In this document: positions 18,443-26,496 of the stretch, piece after piece
Layout of the letters: each line of letters begins with the position of its first letter
Numbering within the stretch: the first letter of the stretch is position 1
Assembly: GCA_031292175.1 (NCBI GenBank)
Contig: JARLHQ010000027.1
Span: forward strand, 1 to 64,000
Source: Humidesulfovibrio sp.
GTDB taxonomy: Bacteria; Desulfobacterota; Desulfovibrionia; Desulfovibrionales; Desulfovibrionaceae
Length of the DNA: 64,000 nt
Reading direction: 5' to 3'
Notes under the pieces: generated by a model
Told to the model about the DNA's origin: nothing
The model's input: the letters and a program-made list of their open reading frames with translations, nothing else
Database searches by the model: none
Made by a program: the position numbers and the translations under genes

Positions 18443-20140
18443 ATGCGCTACGAACTCCGCCTCATGGACACGCTCTCCGGCGTGGGCTGCTTCGCCGCCC
18501 ATCCCGGCCCGAACCTCAGCTTCTCCGAGATGGTGGAGCACCTGCGCCAGTACCCGCTGGACGAATTCATGCATCAGCACCTGCTGTTCAAGATGGGCGA
18601 GCACCGCACCAGGAAGGTGGAGAAGCTCATGGCCGAGGTGCAGGCCGACGGACGCATCACCGACCCCATCCTGGCCGCGCTGCTGTTCGAGTCCTGTCTG
18701 GGGCACGAGCGCTTCGCCCACCTTCTGCCGCGCATGGCCGGGCTCGACGTGGCCGAACTGGCCCGCCACACCCCGGCCCTGCACCTGCGCTCCCACCAGC
18801 TGGCCGACCAGCCGCTGCACAACGCCTGGACCATGCGCATGCAGCAGAACATTGTGGCCCATGAGCCCCTGCCCGCGCCGGACGCAATCGGCATCACGCC
18901 GCCCTACACCAGGGACCAGCTGCCGCAGGCCGCGCCCGTCACCGCCGCCGAGGTGCGCGCGCGTCTGGCCGCCGTTCTGCCCCCGGCCAATCCCCGCCGC
19001 CCCGCGCCGGAGACATCCGCCCACGCGCTCAAGCAACTGGAGACCAAGAACGTGTTCCTCGGGCCGGAGATGGCCCACAAGGCTTCGCTTTCGCCCATCG
19101 CGCTCCTGCGGCATTGGCTGGTGGACCTCTCCGTCAAAAGCGGCGGCATGGCCTACAGCCTCTCCGGGATGCAGACCAGCTACGGGCGCGGGCTGGACAT
19201 GGAATCCGCCCGGGCCTCCTACAGCATGGAGGTGGCCGAGCGCGTGAGCTCCTACGCCAGCATCGGAGCGCGCGGCGTCATGGGCTTGAACTATCCCTGC
19301 CCGGTCACATACGGCTCCTACGCCGAGGTTTCGGCGGACGGCCGCCGCGCCTTGAACCCGGACGACGTGCGCCTGGAAGTGCCCTACGCCGGGCAAAAAC
19401 TGTACTGGATGCCCGCACAGGAACGCTTTACCGGCGGCCTGCGCGAGACCCTTGTGCCGGTGCAGTTCGTGTACCTCTTCGCCAATATGGAGGAGCAGAG
19501 CCTGTTCAGCGCCCTGGGCTCCACGGGCCTGGCTTCCGGCAACACCATGGCCGAGGCCAAGGTGCACGCCCTCGGCGAGGTTATCGAACGCGACGCCGAG
19601 GCCGTGACGCCCTTTGATTTGTCGCGCTGCTTCCGCCTGGAGGCCGCCGACGAACGCGTGGCCAAGCTGCTGCGGGACTATGCGGACTGCAACATGCACG
19701 TGTGGTTCATGGACTGCACGCCGGAGTTCGGCGTGCCTTGCTACAAGGCCATCGTCACCGGCCGCCAGGGCGACGTGAACAAGGGCATGGGCGCGGGCTT
19801 GTCTGGTCCGCGCGCGGCCATTTCGGCCATGACGGAGATTCCCTACCCCTTCCCCGGCCCGGCTACGACCCCCGCGCCGGAGGGGCTGCCCGTGCGCAGG
19901 CTGGAGGATCTGCCGGACCTGAGCACCGGCAGCGCGGAGGGCGACCTTTTGGTGCTGGAGGAGACGCTTCTCGCCAATGGCTGCCCGCCGGTGTACGCGG
20001 ACCTGACGCGCGCGGACCTGGGCATCCCGGCGGTGCGGGCGCTGGTGCCGGGACTTGAGTGGGTGTCGGACTTCGACCGTTTCTCGCGCCTGTCGCCCCG
20101 GCTGTACGCCAACTATCTGCGGCAATTCGGCGCATTGTAG
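18443..20140 (+). CDS. Orphan YcaO-domain protein with unusual N-terminal domain
   Basis: A 565-residue protein. Residues about 200-480 carry a YcaO fold, which uses ATP to activate amide backbones. Visible ATP-binding motifs are ESARASYSMEVAERVSSY (about 260) and AKVHALGEVIERDA (about 375). The first 190 residues are a helical domain I do not recognise (GHERFAHLLPRMAG and nearby). The C-terminus lacks the Pro-rich PxPxP end of azoline-forming YcaO enzymes. No E1-like partner, dehydrogenase or precursor peptide is adjacent, so a substrate cannot be named. The ATG at 18443 has GGGAG upstream. Confidence 0.8.
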   Translation: MRYELRLMDTLSGVGCFAAHPGPNLSFSEMVEHLRQYPLDEFMHQHLLFKMGEHRTRKVEKLMAEVQADGRITDPILAALLFESCLGHERFAHLLPRMAGLDVAELARHTPALHLRSHQLADQPLHNAWTMRMQQNIVAHEPLPAPDAIGITPPYTRDQLPQAAPVTAAEVRARLAAVLPPANPRRPAPETSAHALKQLETKNVFLGPEMAHKASLSPIALLRHWLVDLSVKSGGMAYSLSGMQTSYGRGLDMESARASYSMEVAERVSSYASIGARGVMGLNYPCPVTYGSYAEVSADGRRALNPDDVRLEVPYAGQKLYWMPAQERFTGGLRETLVPVQFVYLFANMEEQSLFSALGSTGLASGNTMAEAKVHALGEVIERDAEAVTPFDLSRCFRLEAADERVAKLLRDYADCNMHVWFMDCTPEFGVPCYKAIVTGRQGDVNKGMGAGLSGPRAAISAMTEIPYPFPGPATTPAPEGLPVRRLEDLPDLSTGSAEGDLLVLEETLLANGCPPVYADLTRADLGIPAVRALVPGLEWVSDFDRFSRLSPRLYANYLRQFGAL

Positions 20141-20204
20141 GCGCATTCCCCGCCGGTTCCGCGTTGACGCTGGCCTGTCCGAGCATGTAGGACTATGCCC
20201 GGCT

Positions 20205-20291
20205 GCCCGGGTGGCGAAACTGGTAGACGCAAGGGACTTAAAATCCCTCAACCTTCGGGTTATACGGGTTCGACCCCCGTCCTGGGCACCA
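20205..20291 (+). tRNA. tRNA-Leu (UAA)
   Basis: An 87-base class II tRNA with encoded CCA. The acceptor arms GCCCGGG and CCTGGGC pair with one G-T. The D-arm has TGGTAGACGC, the anticodon stem is AGGGA/TCCCT with loop CTTAAAA (anticodon TAA at 20239-20241). The long variable arm contains AACCTTCGGGTT, and the T-arm is ACGGGTTCGACCCCCGT. It is followed after 10 bases by a strong terminator. Confidence 0.97.
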
Positions 20292-20301
20292 AGGAAACAG
20301 T

Positions 20302-20344
20302 AAGCCCCGCAGGCGAACGATTGTGTTCGCGGCGGGGCTTTTAT
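20302..20344 (+). terminator. Intrinsic terminator after tRNA-Leu
   Basis: Arms AAGCCCCGC and GCGGGGCTT with an inner GCGAAC/GTTCGC stem, ending in CTTTTAT. It ends the tRNA transcript. Confidence 0.85.
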
Positions 20345-20400
20345 TTGGTTGCACGCAGGATCTCATGCAACCCGTATGCAACCGATGTCCGAAAGTAACG

Positions 20401-21066
20401 CTAGCTGGCAGGCGGTGGAGAGGCTGCGTTGATAAGAGTTTCACAAAGGGCCGCACCAAAACCCATGAGCAAGTTAATGGTGGTCCCAATCTCGTCAGGG
20501 CTACTTGAACAGTCTGACTTCAATGCGTGAGCAATTTCATTTCGGCGCGCAATAAACTTGCCCAATTCCTGCTTGAATAACTCATCAGCTTGATTGGGAT
20601 CTGTCTCTCCAAGCGCATCAAGAAGCGGCTTCTTGTCAGACGCCAACTTGCAAACATTATTTAAACCGCAAACATTAAATAAGCCGTTGAGCTCATCGGA
20701 TCTCAAATTATTCTCGTTGCCAACTAAATCCAGATAAATATCCTGCGAAATATCCCCTTGGCAGAATTCGACCGCGGCCCCAAAGCGTCTTTTGGCCTCT
20801 GGCATCCAGGTGCCTGGCCGGGTGCCATCAAACTTCATGCTCGAAAGGCCGGTCAACGTCCTCCTCCACAATGTGGGACCTATCTTGTTTGGCAGCTTAT
20901 CAAATGAGCCGACCCTCGCAATTTTGGCCCGCGCATATTCGCGCGCCATTTCACGCACGAACCCCTCAAAAGTCGCCGCGGTCAAGAGCATTGCAGAGTT
21001 CGCGGCGGCGACACGCACCCTTGGTTTGCCCCCACTCAAGCCTGGGCAACATGACGCCAGCGGCAT
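20401..21066 (-). CDS. HEPN-domain protein (MAE_28990-like), N-terminus possibly truncated
   Basis: A 221-residue protein with a HEPN fold. The helix MLLTAATFEGFVREMAREYA (about 26-45) and the C-terminal RRNEIAHAL (Rx4H motif, about 185) match MAE_28990/RiboL-PSP HEPN families, many of which are RNases in defence or toxin systems. The first 25 residues (Cys/Gly/Arg-rich) do not look like a normal HEPN N-terminus, which would have another helix, so the 5' end may have been replaced. The gene is AT-richer than its neighbours and lies just behind a tRNA gene, both hints of acquisition. No antitoxin partner is visible. Confidence 0.65.
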   Translation of the reverse strand: MPLASCCPGLSGGKPRVRVAAANSAMLLTAATFEGFVREMAREYARAKIARVGSFDKLPNKIGPTLWRRTLTGLSSMKFDGTRPGTWMPEAKRRFGAAVEFCQGDISQDIYLDLVGNENNLRSDELNGLFNVCGLNNVCKLASDKKPLLDALGETDPNQADELFKQELGKFIARRNEIAHALKSDCSSSPDEIGTTINLLMGFGAALCETLINAASPPPAS

Positions 21067-21258
21067 ACAGCCGCATTGCCCAGGCCAACACCAACCGGGA
21101 GCCCACCCTCAAGAATTGAGTGGTCCGAAGAAACCCGGCAGGTCAGGCACCCGAGGTTGAGGAGCAGTTGCGATAGATACATCCGATCGCTTCGCTTCAT
21201 AGCATCGCTTGCCGTCACAAATATTCGATGCTACAGAAACGTCGGAAGGGGATCACGA

Positions 21259-21783
21259 GTGAATAAACGTTTACAAATTGCAACGGTGATGAGCTGTTTT
21301 GTATTGCTTTTCTTCCCTGGTTGCGCGCCCTCACCCGAGGAACTCGTCAAGCGGGCAGAACAAGCGAAACAGCGCGGAGATTACATGACTGCGGAGCGCC
21401 TGTTCCGCAGAGCGGCAATACATGGCGATGTGCAGGCGCAGTCCAGCCTGGGCCAATTACTTAACGGCGAACTTGGACTTGAATTAGCACGCCAGAAATC
21501 AGTAAAATGGTTTACAATTGCCGCCAATAACGGTGATGCCGTAGCGCAGTACAATCTCGGAATGATGTATGAAAATGGTGAAGGAGTTGGCTGTGATCAC
21601 TTGCAGGCATACATATGGGTTTCTCTCGCGGCGATAAGAGGAAACCAGGACGCCAAACGAGAATGCGACGCCATGAAACAAAAGCTTAGTCCCAATGATC
21701 TTGCCACTGTCCAAGAATTCATCAAACGATGGTCGCCAAAGGCGATGGACGTGAAGAAAGTTCTGCACGCAAAGCCTCTTTGA
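21259..21783 (+). CDS. Sel1-repeat (TPR-like) lipoprotein
   Basis: A 174-residue exported protein. A signal peptide (NKRLQIATVMSCFVLLFFPG) is followed by Cys in a lipobox-like FPGC. Sel1-type helical repeats then run from about 30 to 130 (AERLFRRAAIHGDVQAQSSLG, KWFTIAANNGDAVAQYNLG, AYIWVSLAAIRGNQDAK). The start is GTG at 21259 with AGGGG 7 bases upstream; the longer frame upstream has no signal peptide. It is AT-richer than the surrounding genes. Such repeats bind proteins; the partner is unknown. Confidence 0.75.
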   Translation: MNKRLQIATVMSCFVLLFFPGCAPSPEELVKRAEQAKQRGDYMTAERLFRRAAIHGDVQAQSSLGQLLNGELGLELARQKSVKWFTIAANNGDAVAQYNLGMMYENGEGVGCDHLQAYIWVSLAAIRGNQDAKRECDAMKQKLSPNDLATVQEFIKRWSPKAMDVKKVLHAKPL

Positions 21784-21982
21784 CTTCAACTTGCCAAAAG
21801 ACGCCTCGCAATTCATTTGTACAGAGAGAGTGTAGAGTCCCCTATCGTAGGGCCAACCAGGAGCAGAGACTCTGGGTTGGTTGAGCTTCCACCGTTGTTT
21901 AGGCCCAGGCAGGCAGTCAGCCGGCACAGTGACAGCGGAAAGAAAGGAAGCGTTGGCGGCGCGGACTCCGGCGCTCAATGAG

Positions 21983-22028
21983 AACAAGGCCCCGGCGCGA
22001 GCAATGCTGTTCGCGCCGGGGCCTTGTT
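21983..22028. terminator. Perfect 18-bp inverted repeat, bidirectional terminator
   Basis: Arms 21983-22000 and 22011-22028 are exact complements (AACAAGGCCCCGGCGCGA and its inverse) around a 10-base loop, followed by TTTT on the plus strand. It lies between the Sel1 gene and the convergent BON gene. The remaining bases of 21784-22098 show no gene. Confidence 0.7.
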
Positions 22029-22098
22029 TTGGAGCCGTTCCGTTACGGGCAAGGGAGAAACAAGCCGCAGAGACAAGCACGAGCCAGCGGGCCTGGAA

Positions 22099-22401
22099 CT
22101 AGTGCCCCGTTCGTATGGCGATGCGGTTATCCACGGACTTCACGCCGGGAGTTCCACGAGCGATCTCCACGGCGCGCTTCGCCTGCTCGAATTCGCGGGT
22201 GAAGCCGCCGAGAATCACCACGCCGTCAAACGTTTTCACTTCGATCTGCTGGTTTGCGAAGGTGAATTCCTTGGCAAGCGCGGCATCGATGGCCGCGGTG
22301 ATGGCGCGGTCGCCAGCCTGCGCCGCCGGGCGGGTGCGCGCGACAAGAAAAACAAGCAAAACCAAAGCAATAAATACCAAGAAAGCTGTTTGCGCGCTCA
22401 T
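22099..22401 (-). CDS. BON-domain protein with N-terminal membrane anchor
   Basis: A 100-residue protein. A hydrophobic N-terminus (AFLVFIALVLLVFLVA, about 5-21) is a signal anchor or signal peptide. One BON domain covers about 32-98, with EVKTFDGVVILGGFT and ARGTPGVKSVDNRI as typical parts. BON domains bind phospholipid and support the envelope, so a periplasmic site is likely. It follows the SulP gene after 75 bases on the same strand. Confidence 0.85.
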   Translation of the reverse strand: MSAQTAFLVFIALVLLVFLVARTRPAAQAGDRAITAAIDAALAKEFTFANQQIEVKTFDGVVILGGFTREFEQAKRAVEIARGTPGVKSVDNRIAIRTGH

Positions 22402-22476
22402 ACGGTTTTTTCCCCCAATCTCCGGGGCGTACCGATCCCAGCCCCAGCCTGACGCCGGGAATCTTCTCCTGCGCGC

Positions 22477-24735
22477 CTACTTCTGCGCGCGGGCAACCTC
22501 GGCCAGCCGCGACTCCAGCAGCATCGTGAACAGGCTGTAGAACTCCAAGGCCATTGCCGGGTCGGCGGACTCCAGATTGCGGAGCGACGCGGCAGGCAGG
22601 AAGGCCAGCACGCAATCCGTCAGCGCGATGACGCCGCCTGGAGCGGAACCGCCGCGCTGCGGGGCGGTCTGTCCCACCGCGCTGCCCGGGCCCAGGGTGC
22701 GCAGACGGGTCGGATTCTCCTTGGCGTTGCGCAGCACCTCCTCCGCCTGGCCGGAGACGAACAGCCACACGCCGTCCGGCGTGTCCCCCTGGCGCAGAAT
22801 GGTTTCGCCAGCGGCCACACGGTGGTGTTCCAGGTACGGTCCGAGCCGTTCCACCAGCGCTTCAAAGCGCTCGCCCTCCTCCAGGCGCAGCAGCAAGTCA
22901 TCCACGGCGAGGTCGAAAAGCTTGTCGCGGCCGGACGCATCCGCGTGCGTCTCCAGGCGAGCGAGCTCCCGCGCAAGGATCGCGTCCTCGCACCACTCCA
23001 GCGCCCGGTCCAGATCCGGCAGGAAGCGCGCGGCGTCCACCTCCTGCGGCGAGGCCCGGCGCATCTGCTCCTCTAGCGTTGGCGGCGCGGCGGCGAACAC
23101 GACCTGGCAATCCACGGCTGCGCAGCGCTGCAACATGCGCAAGAAGCAGTTGACGGCCGAGGAGTCGAAACCGTCGGCCTCGGCGAAGTCCAGGATCAGA
23201 TGGCTTGGGGGCGGCCCGGCCTCCGGGTCGAGATGCTCCGCCACGGCGCGGCTCAGGATATTGGCTGAACCGAAGAACAAGTAGCCCATGACCCGCAGGA
23301 TGCGCACGCCGCGTCCCTGCTCGCGCAGGATGTGCCGGTCCGGCACGGAGCGGTGCCGCGTGCTGGAGAGCGCCGTGGCGTCGGTGTCCTGGCGCACCAC
23401 GGGCAGCCTGCTGTACTTGATGACGAAGACCACCGTGGCCATGATCAGGCCAAAGCCGACCCCGGAAAGGAATCCAAACAGGGCGATGGCGCAGAGGATG
23501 GCCAGGATCAGGGCGTATTCCACCCGGGTCACGCGCTTGCGCGCGTCCACGGCCCAGCTGAGCACGGTCGAAAAGCCCAGGAAAAACACCAACCCGCCCA
23601 GGATGAAGCGCGGAAAACTGCCCAGCAACGCGGCGCCGAAAAACGTGGCCCCCCCGGTGAGCAACGCCGCGGTGATGCCCACCAGCCGCGAGTCCGAGCC
23701 CATGGTGGGGCCCAGCATGGAGAAACTGAGCGCGGAGTAGCCCGCGTGCGAACCGCCAGGCCCGGCCAGGAAGTTGGCCGTGGCGTTGAGATAGAGTTCG
23801 TGGTTCAGATCCAGGTCCTGATGGGCGGCGGCCTCGATGCCGCTGCACACCAGCAGGAAGGAGATGGCGGAGACCAGCGGAATGGTCAGGAGCTGGGGAA
23901 TCTGCTCCGCGAGGGCGTCCCAGCGGATGAGGGCGACATCGGCCAGGGTGAACACCGGCCAGAGCTTGGAGCCATTGGGGATGCCCCCCAGCAACAATCC
24001 GGACTGCCCGGCATCGGCCAGACTTTGCCCGGTGGAGAACAGGTACAGGGCAAAGCCCCCCAGCGCCAACGCCAGCGCCCCAGGCAGGATGAAGACGGAC
24101 TGCCAGCGCTGCATGGACAGGAACAGGATCAGGCCCAGGGCCACGCCAGGCGCCCAGCGCAGGATATCATGCATGCTCAGAAGCACCCGCAGGCCGGAGA
24201 AGCCAAGCGCCGTGCCCGTCATGATGGCGAAGCTGCCTTGAATCAGAAGCCAGCCCACGCCCGCCAGGAATCCCCCCACCACGGGGTACGGCATGTAGCG
24301 CATGAGATTGCCGAGGCGGAAGCGCCCGAGCACCAGGAACAGCGCCCCCGTGCCCAGGGTGGACAGCGCCATTGCCGCACCGACGGTGACAAAGGTGGCA
24401 CGCGGGTCGGTATCGGCCGCCAGGGTGGCGGCTATGCCTGCGGCGACGGTGGCCAGGATGGCCGCGGGCGAGTCCTCCGGCAGGCAGATGGACGTTGGGA
24501 AGGAACTGCCCAACGCCACGACCAGACACATGACGCATCCGCCGAAGAGCGTGAGACCGGCGGCCCTTGGCGCGAAGGGGGCCAGGGGGCCGGAAAAGAT
24601 GAGCGTGGCCAGGGAGAGCTGCACCACGATGATGAGCAGGCCCACCACGAAACCGGAGCTGAGCGCGGGAACGAGGCGGTTCGGAGTGGTCGCGTCGCGC
24701 AACATGTCGCGCACGTAGGTACTTGGCATGCCCAT
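22477..24735 (-). CDS. SulP-family anion transporter with STAS and cNMP-binding domains
   Basis: About 752 residues. An N-terminal SulP transporter of 10-12 helices (to about 425) includes LPEDSPAAILATVAAGIAATL and GGSHAGYSALSFSMLG. A STAS domain follows (HLILDFAEADGFDSSAVNCFLRM, about 510-600). The C-terminal cyclic-nucleotide-binding fold is about 650-745 (GETILRQGDTPDGVWLFVSGQAEEV). The anion may be sulfate, carboxylate or bicarbonate; it cannot be told from sequence. ATG at 24735 has GAGGGG 10 bases upstream; ATGs at 24753 and 24729 are possible starts. Confidence 0.85.
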   Translation of the reverse strand: MGMPSTYVRDMLRDATTPNRLVPALSSGFVVGLLIIVVQLSLATLIFSGPLAPFAPRAAGLTLFGGCVMCLVVALGSSFPTSICLPEDSPAAILATVAAGIAATLAADTDPRATFVTVGAAMALSTLGTGALFLVLGRFRLGNLMRYMPYPVVGGFLAGVGWLLIQGSFAIMTGTALGFSGLRVLLSMHDILRWAPGVALGLILFLSMQRWQSVFILPGALALALGGFALYLFSTGQSLADAGQSGLLLGGIPNGSKLWPVFTLADVALIRWDALAEQIPQLLTIPLVSAISFLLVCSGIEAAAHQDLDLNHELYLNATANFLAGPGGSHAGYSALSFSMLGPTMGSDSRLVGITAALLTGGATFFGAALLGSFPRFILGGLVFFLGFSTVLSWAVDARKRVTRVEYALILAILCAIALFGFLSGVGFGLIMATVVFVIKYSRLPVVRQDTDATALSSTRHRSVPDRHILREQGRGVRILRVMGYLFFGSANILSRAVAEHLDPEAGPPPSHLILDFAEADGFDSSAVNCFLRMLQRCAAVDCQVVFAAAPPTLEEQMRRASPQEVDAARFLPDLDRALEWCEDAILARELARLETHADASGRDKLFDLAVDDLLLRLEEGERFEALVERLGPYLEHHRVAAGETILRQGDTPDGVWLFVSGQAEEVLRNAKENPTRLRTLGPGSAVGQTAPQRGGSAPGGVIALTDCVLAFLPAASLRNLESADPAMALEFYSLFTMLLESRLAEVARAQK

Positions 24736-24834
24736 CAATACGCCACCCCTCATCTTCTGGCAAGACGCGGGGCAACTTTCGCTGCTGGCGTCGGGGCCGC
24801 GCGCCCGCCAGAACCCGCCGGGCGCTGTCCGGGT

Positions 24835-25221
24835 TCAGGCCTGGGCTTCCGCGCGGTCGCTCTGCCCGGCCTCAAACAGCGTCCCCCAGCGGCTCAGCTG
24901 ATCGAGCACCGGAAGCACGCTGTGCCCCAGCTCCGTCAACGCGTACTCAACCTTGGGCGGAATCTGCGCGTAGACTTGGCGTTCGACCAGGCCGTCGGCC
25001 TCCAGTTCGCGTAGTTGCTGGGTCAACATTTTCTGCGTCACGTTGGGCATGTGCCGCTTGAGTTCGCCAAAACGCCGCCGATCGCCAGCGCGCAGGTGCC
25101 ACAGGATGATGGGTTTCCACTTGCCTCCGATGACCTGCAGGGCCAGCTCCACGGAGCAGAAATATTGTTTGCCCGCGCAGCAGCGCTGCGGGCACTCGGT
25201 TTGTCCCAATGCTTCGACCAT
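24835..25221 (-). CDS. HxlR-family transcriptional regulator with Cys-rich N-terminus
   Basis: A 128-residue winged-helix regulator. The HxlR core is CSVELALQVIGGKWKPIILWHL (about 22-43) followed by RRRFGELKRHMPNVTQKMLTQQLRELEADGLVER. Four Cys lie in residues 10-22 (C10, C14, C15, C22), more than the single Cys usual in YodB-type redox sensors, so thiol or metal sensing is likely. The start at 25221 has AAAGGAGCG upstream. It diverges from a nitroreductase gene, with two palindromes between them, a typical arrangement for local control of detoxification genes. Confidence 0.88.
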   Translation of the reverse strand: MVEALGQTECPQRCCAGKQYFCSVELALQVIGGKWKPIILWHLRAGDRRRFGELKRHMPNVTQKMLTQQLRELEADGLVERQVYAQIPPKVEYALTELGHSVLPVLDQLSRWGTLFEAGQSDRAEAQA

Positions 25222-25298
25222 GATCCGCTCCTTTCCCTGGTGGCGCGCCGCCTTGGCCCAGGCTCCGGCGCAGCGCTTTTGCGCCCTAACGATCAAAA

Positions 25299-25313
25299 GG
25301 ATACCAAGTATCC
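25299..25313. promoter_or_regulatory. Candidate HxlR operator 1
   Basis: Perfect inverted repeat GGATAC-CAA-GTATCC located 78 bases upstream of the hxlR start. The same half-site, GTATCC/GGATAC, recurs in operator 2, 42 bases further on. Confidence 0.6.
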
Positions 25314-25354
25314 CCGGCAACGGCAACCAGGTCCCAGCACCGCCGTTGTGCGTC

Positions 25355-25372
25355 AGTATCCTGCGGGATACT
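25355..25372. promoter_or_regulatory. Candidate HxlR operator 2
   Basis: Perfect inverted repeat AGTATCC-TGCG-GGATACT, 90 bases upstream of the nitroreductase ATG. It uses the same hexamer as operator 1 but in opposite order, and suits a dimeric HxlR repressor controlling both divergent genes. Confidence 0.6.
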
Positions 25373-25462
25373 ACCGCACGGAAATGTACCTACTTGCATT
25401 CCTCGCCCTATGGTTTCAAAAGACAGCATCGACTGACCACCCCAACAGCGAGGAGACATCGT

Positions 25463-26245
25463 ATGGAACTTATCTGTGTTGACAGGGAGATGTGTCGGCG
25501 CGACGGCATCTGCATCGAGGCCTGCCCCCTTGGCAGCATCAAGGCCGACGCGGACGGCTACCCCGTGCCCGTCGATGAAGCCGTATGCATCGCCTGCGGC
25601 CAGTGCGTGGCCATCTGCCCGCACGGCGCCCTGCAGAACAACCTCGTGCCCATGGCGGACTTCTTGCCCGCCCCGCGTGAGCGCGCCACCTTCGCGGCCA
25701 CGGCGGGCCTCATGAAGGCGCGGCGCTCTGTGCGCGCGTTCAAGGACACAGCCGTGCCGCGCGAGACCCTGGCGGAGCTGCTCGATATCGCCCGCTTCGC
25801 GCCCACGGCCAAGAACACGCAGCAAATCAGCTACATCGTCACCGCCGACCCCGCGCGCACCAGGACCTTAAGCGGAAACATCGCCAAGTGGATGCTGCCC
25901 ATGCCCGGCATGGAGCGCTACGCGCGGCTGCACGAAAACGGCCACGACTTCGTCATGCGCGGCGCGCCGCACGTCATCATCGCCCTGGCCGATGCGGACA
26001 GCGACTGGGGCCTGACCGACGCGGCCATTGCCCTGAGCTACCTGGAGCTGGCGGCAGCGGCGCACGGCCTCGGCGTATGCTGGGCCGGCATTGTGCACCG
26101 CGCCCTCGCGGGCAACCCGGAACTGGCGGCATCCATCGGCGTGCCGCAGGACAAGAAGGTCTGCGGGGCGCTCATGATAGGCCAGCCCAAGTACCGCTAC
26201 GCGCTCGTGCCCCCGCGCAACCCCGCGCCCGTGAGCTGGCTGTAA
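25463..26245 (+). CDS. Ferredoxin-nitroreductase fusion protein
   Basis: A 260-residue flavoenzyme. The N-terminal ferredoxin part (1-60) has one full 4Fe-4S site, CIACGQCVAICP, and one in which the first motif is MCRRDGICIEACP, with Asp in place of the second Cys. The FMN-binding nitroreductase domain covers about 75-255 (MKARRSVRAFKD, IARFAPTAKNTQQ, LGVCWAGIV). Such fusions are common in anaerobes and reduce nitro or quinone compounds with electrons from iron-sulfur donors. ATG at 25463 follows GAGGAGACATCGT. It probably answers to the divergent HxlR regulator. Confidence 0.88.
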   Translation: MELICVDREMCRRDGICIEACPLGSIKADADGYPVPVDEAVCIACGQCVAICPHGALQNNLVPMADFLPAPRERATFAATAGLMKARRSVRAFKDTAVPRETLAELLDIARFAPTAKNTQQISYIVTADPARTRTLSGNIAKWMLPMPGMERYARLHENGHDFVMRGAPHVIIALADADSDWGLTDAAIALSYLELAAAAHGLGVCWAGIVHRALAGNPELAASIGVPQDKKVCGALMIGQPKYRYALVPPRNPAPVSWL

Positions 26246-26280
26246 TGCACAAACCGGCGCACATCCCCCGCTAAGAGAAA

Positions 26281-26316
26281 GGACCGTCGGAGCATGAGGC
26301 TTCGACGGTCCGTTTT
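26281..26316 (+). terminator. Terminator after nitroreductase
   Basis: Arms GGACCGTCG and CGACGGTCC around a 13-base loop, followed by GTTTTC. A second small hairpin, CCGTTTTC/GAAAACGG, overlaps the end. The rest of 26317-26496 shows nothing. Confidence 0.8.
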
Positions 26317-26496
26317 CGTGAGAAAACGGGCGCAAAGAGCGCCACACCCGCTCTTCTACAGGGAACTTAACGTGTAACAGATTCATGCTGTTGCACACAA
26401 AGCGTCCGCCGCAGAGGTTTGCCGAAATAATCTCGGCCAAGTGTTAAGGGAGAGGCGCCCTGAGTTGTTCAGGTGAAAATCATCGCAGGACAGGCG

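Noticed and set aside
21036-21120. A short plus-strand frame ending AAYSRIAQANTNREPTLKN upstream of the Sel1 gene
   Set aside because: Looks protein-like but has no identifiable start or family; it may be the remnant of a gene broken at the HEPN 5' end, which I cannot show.
20205-22100. Attachment-site duplication of the tRNA-Leu 3' end
   Set aside because: No second copy of the T-arm/acceptor end was found downstream, and there is no integrase gene.
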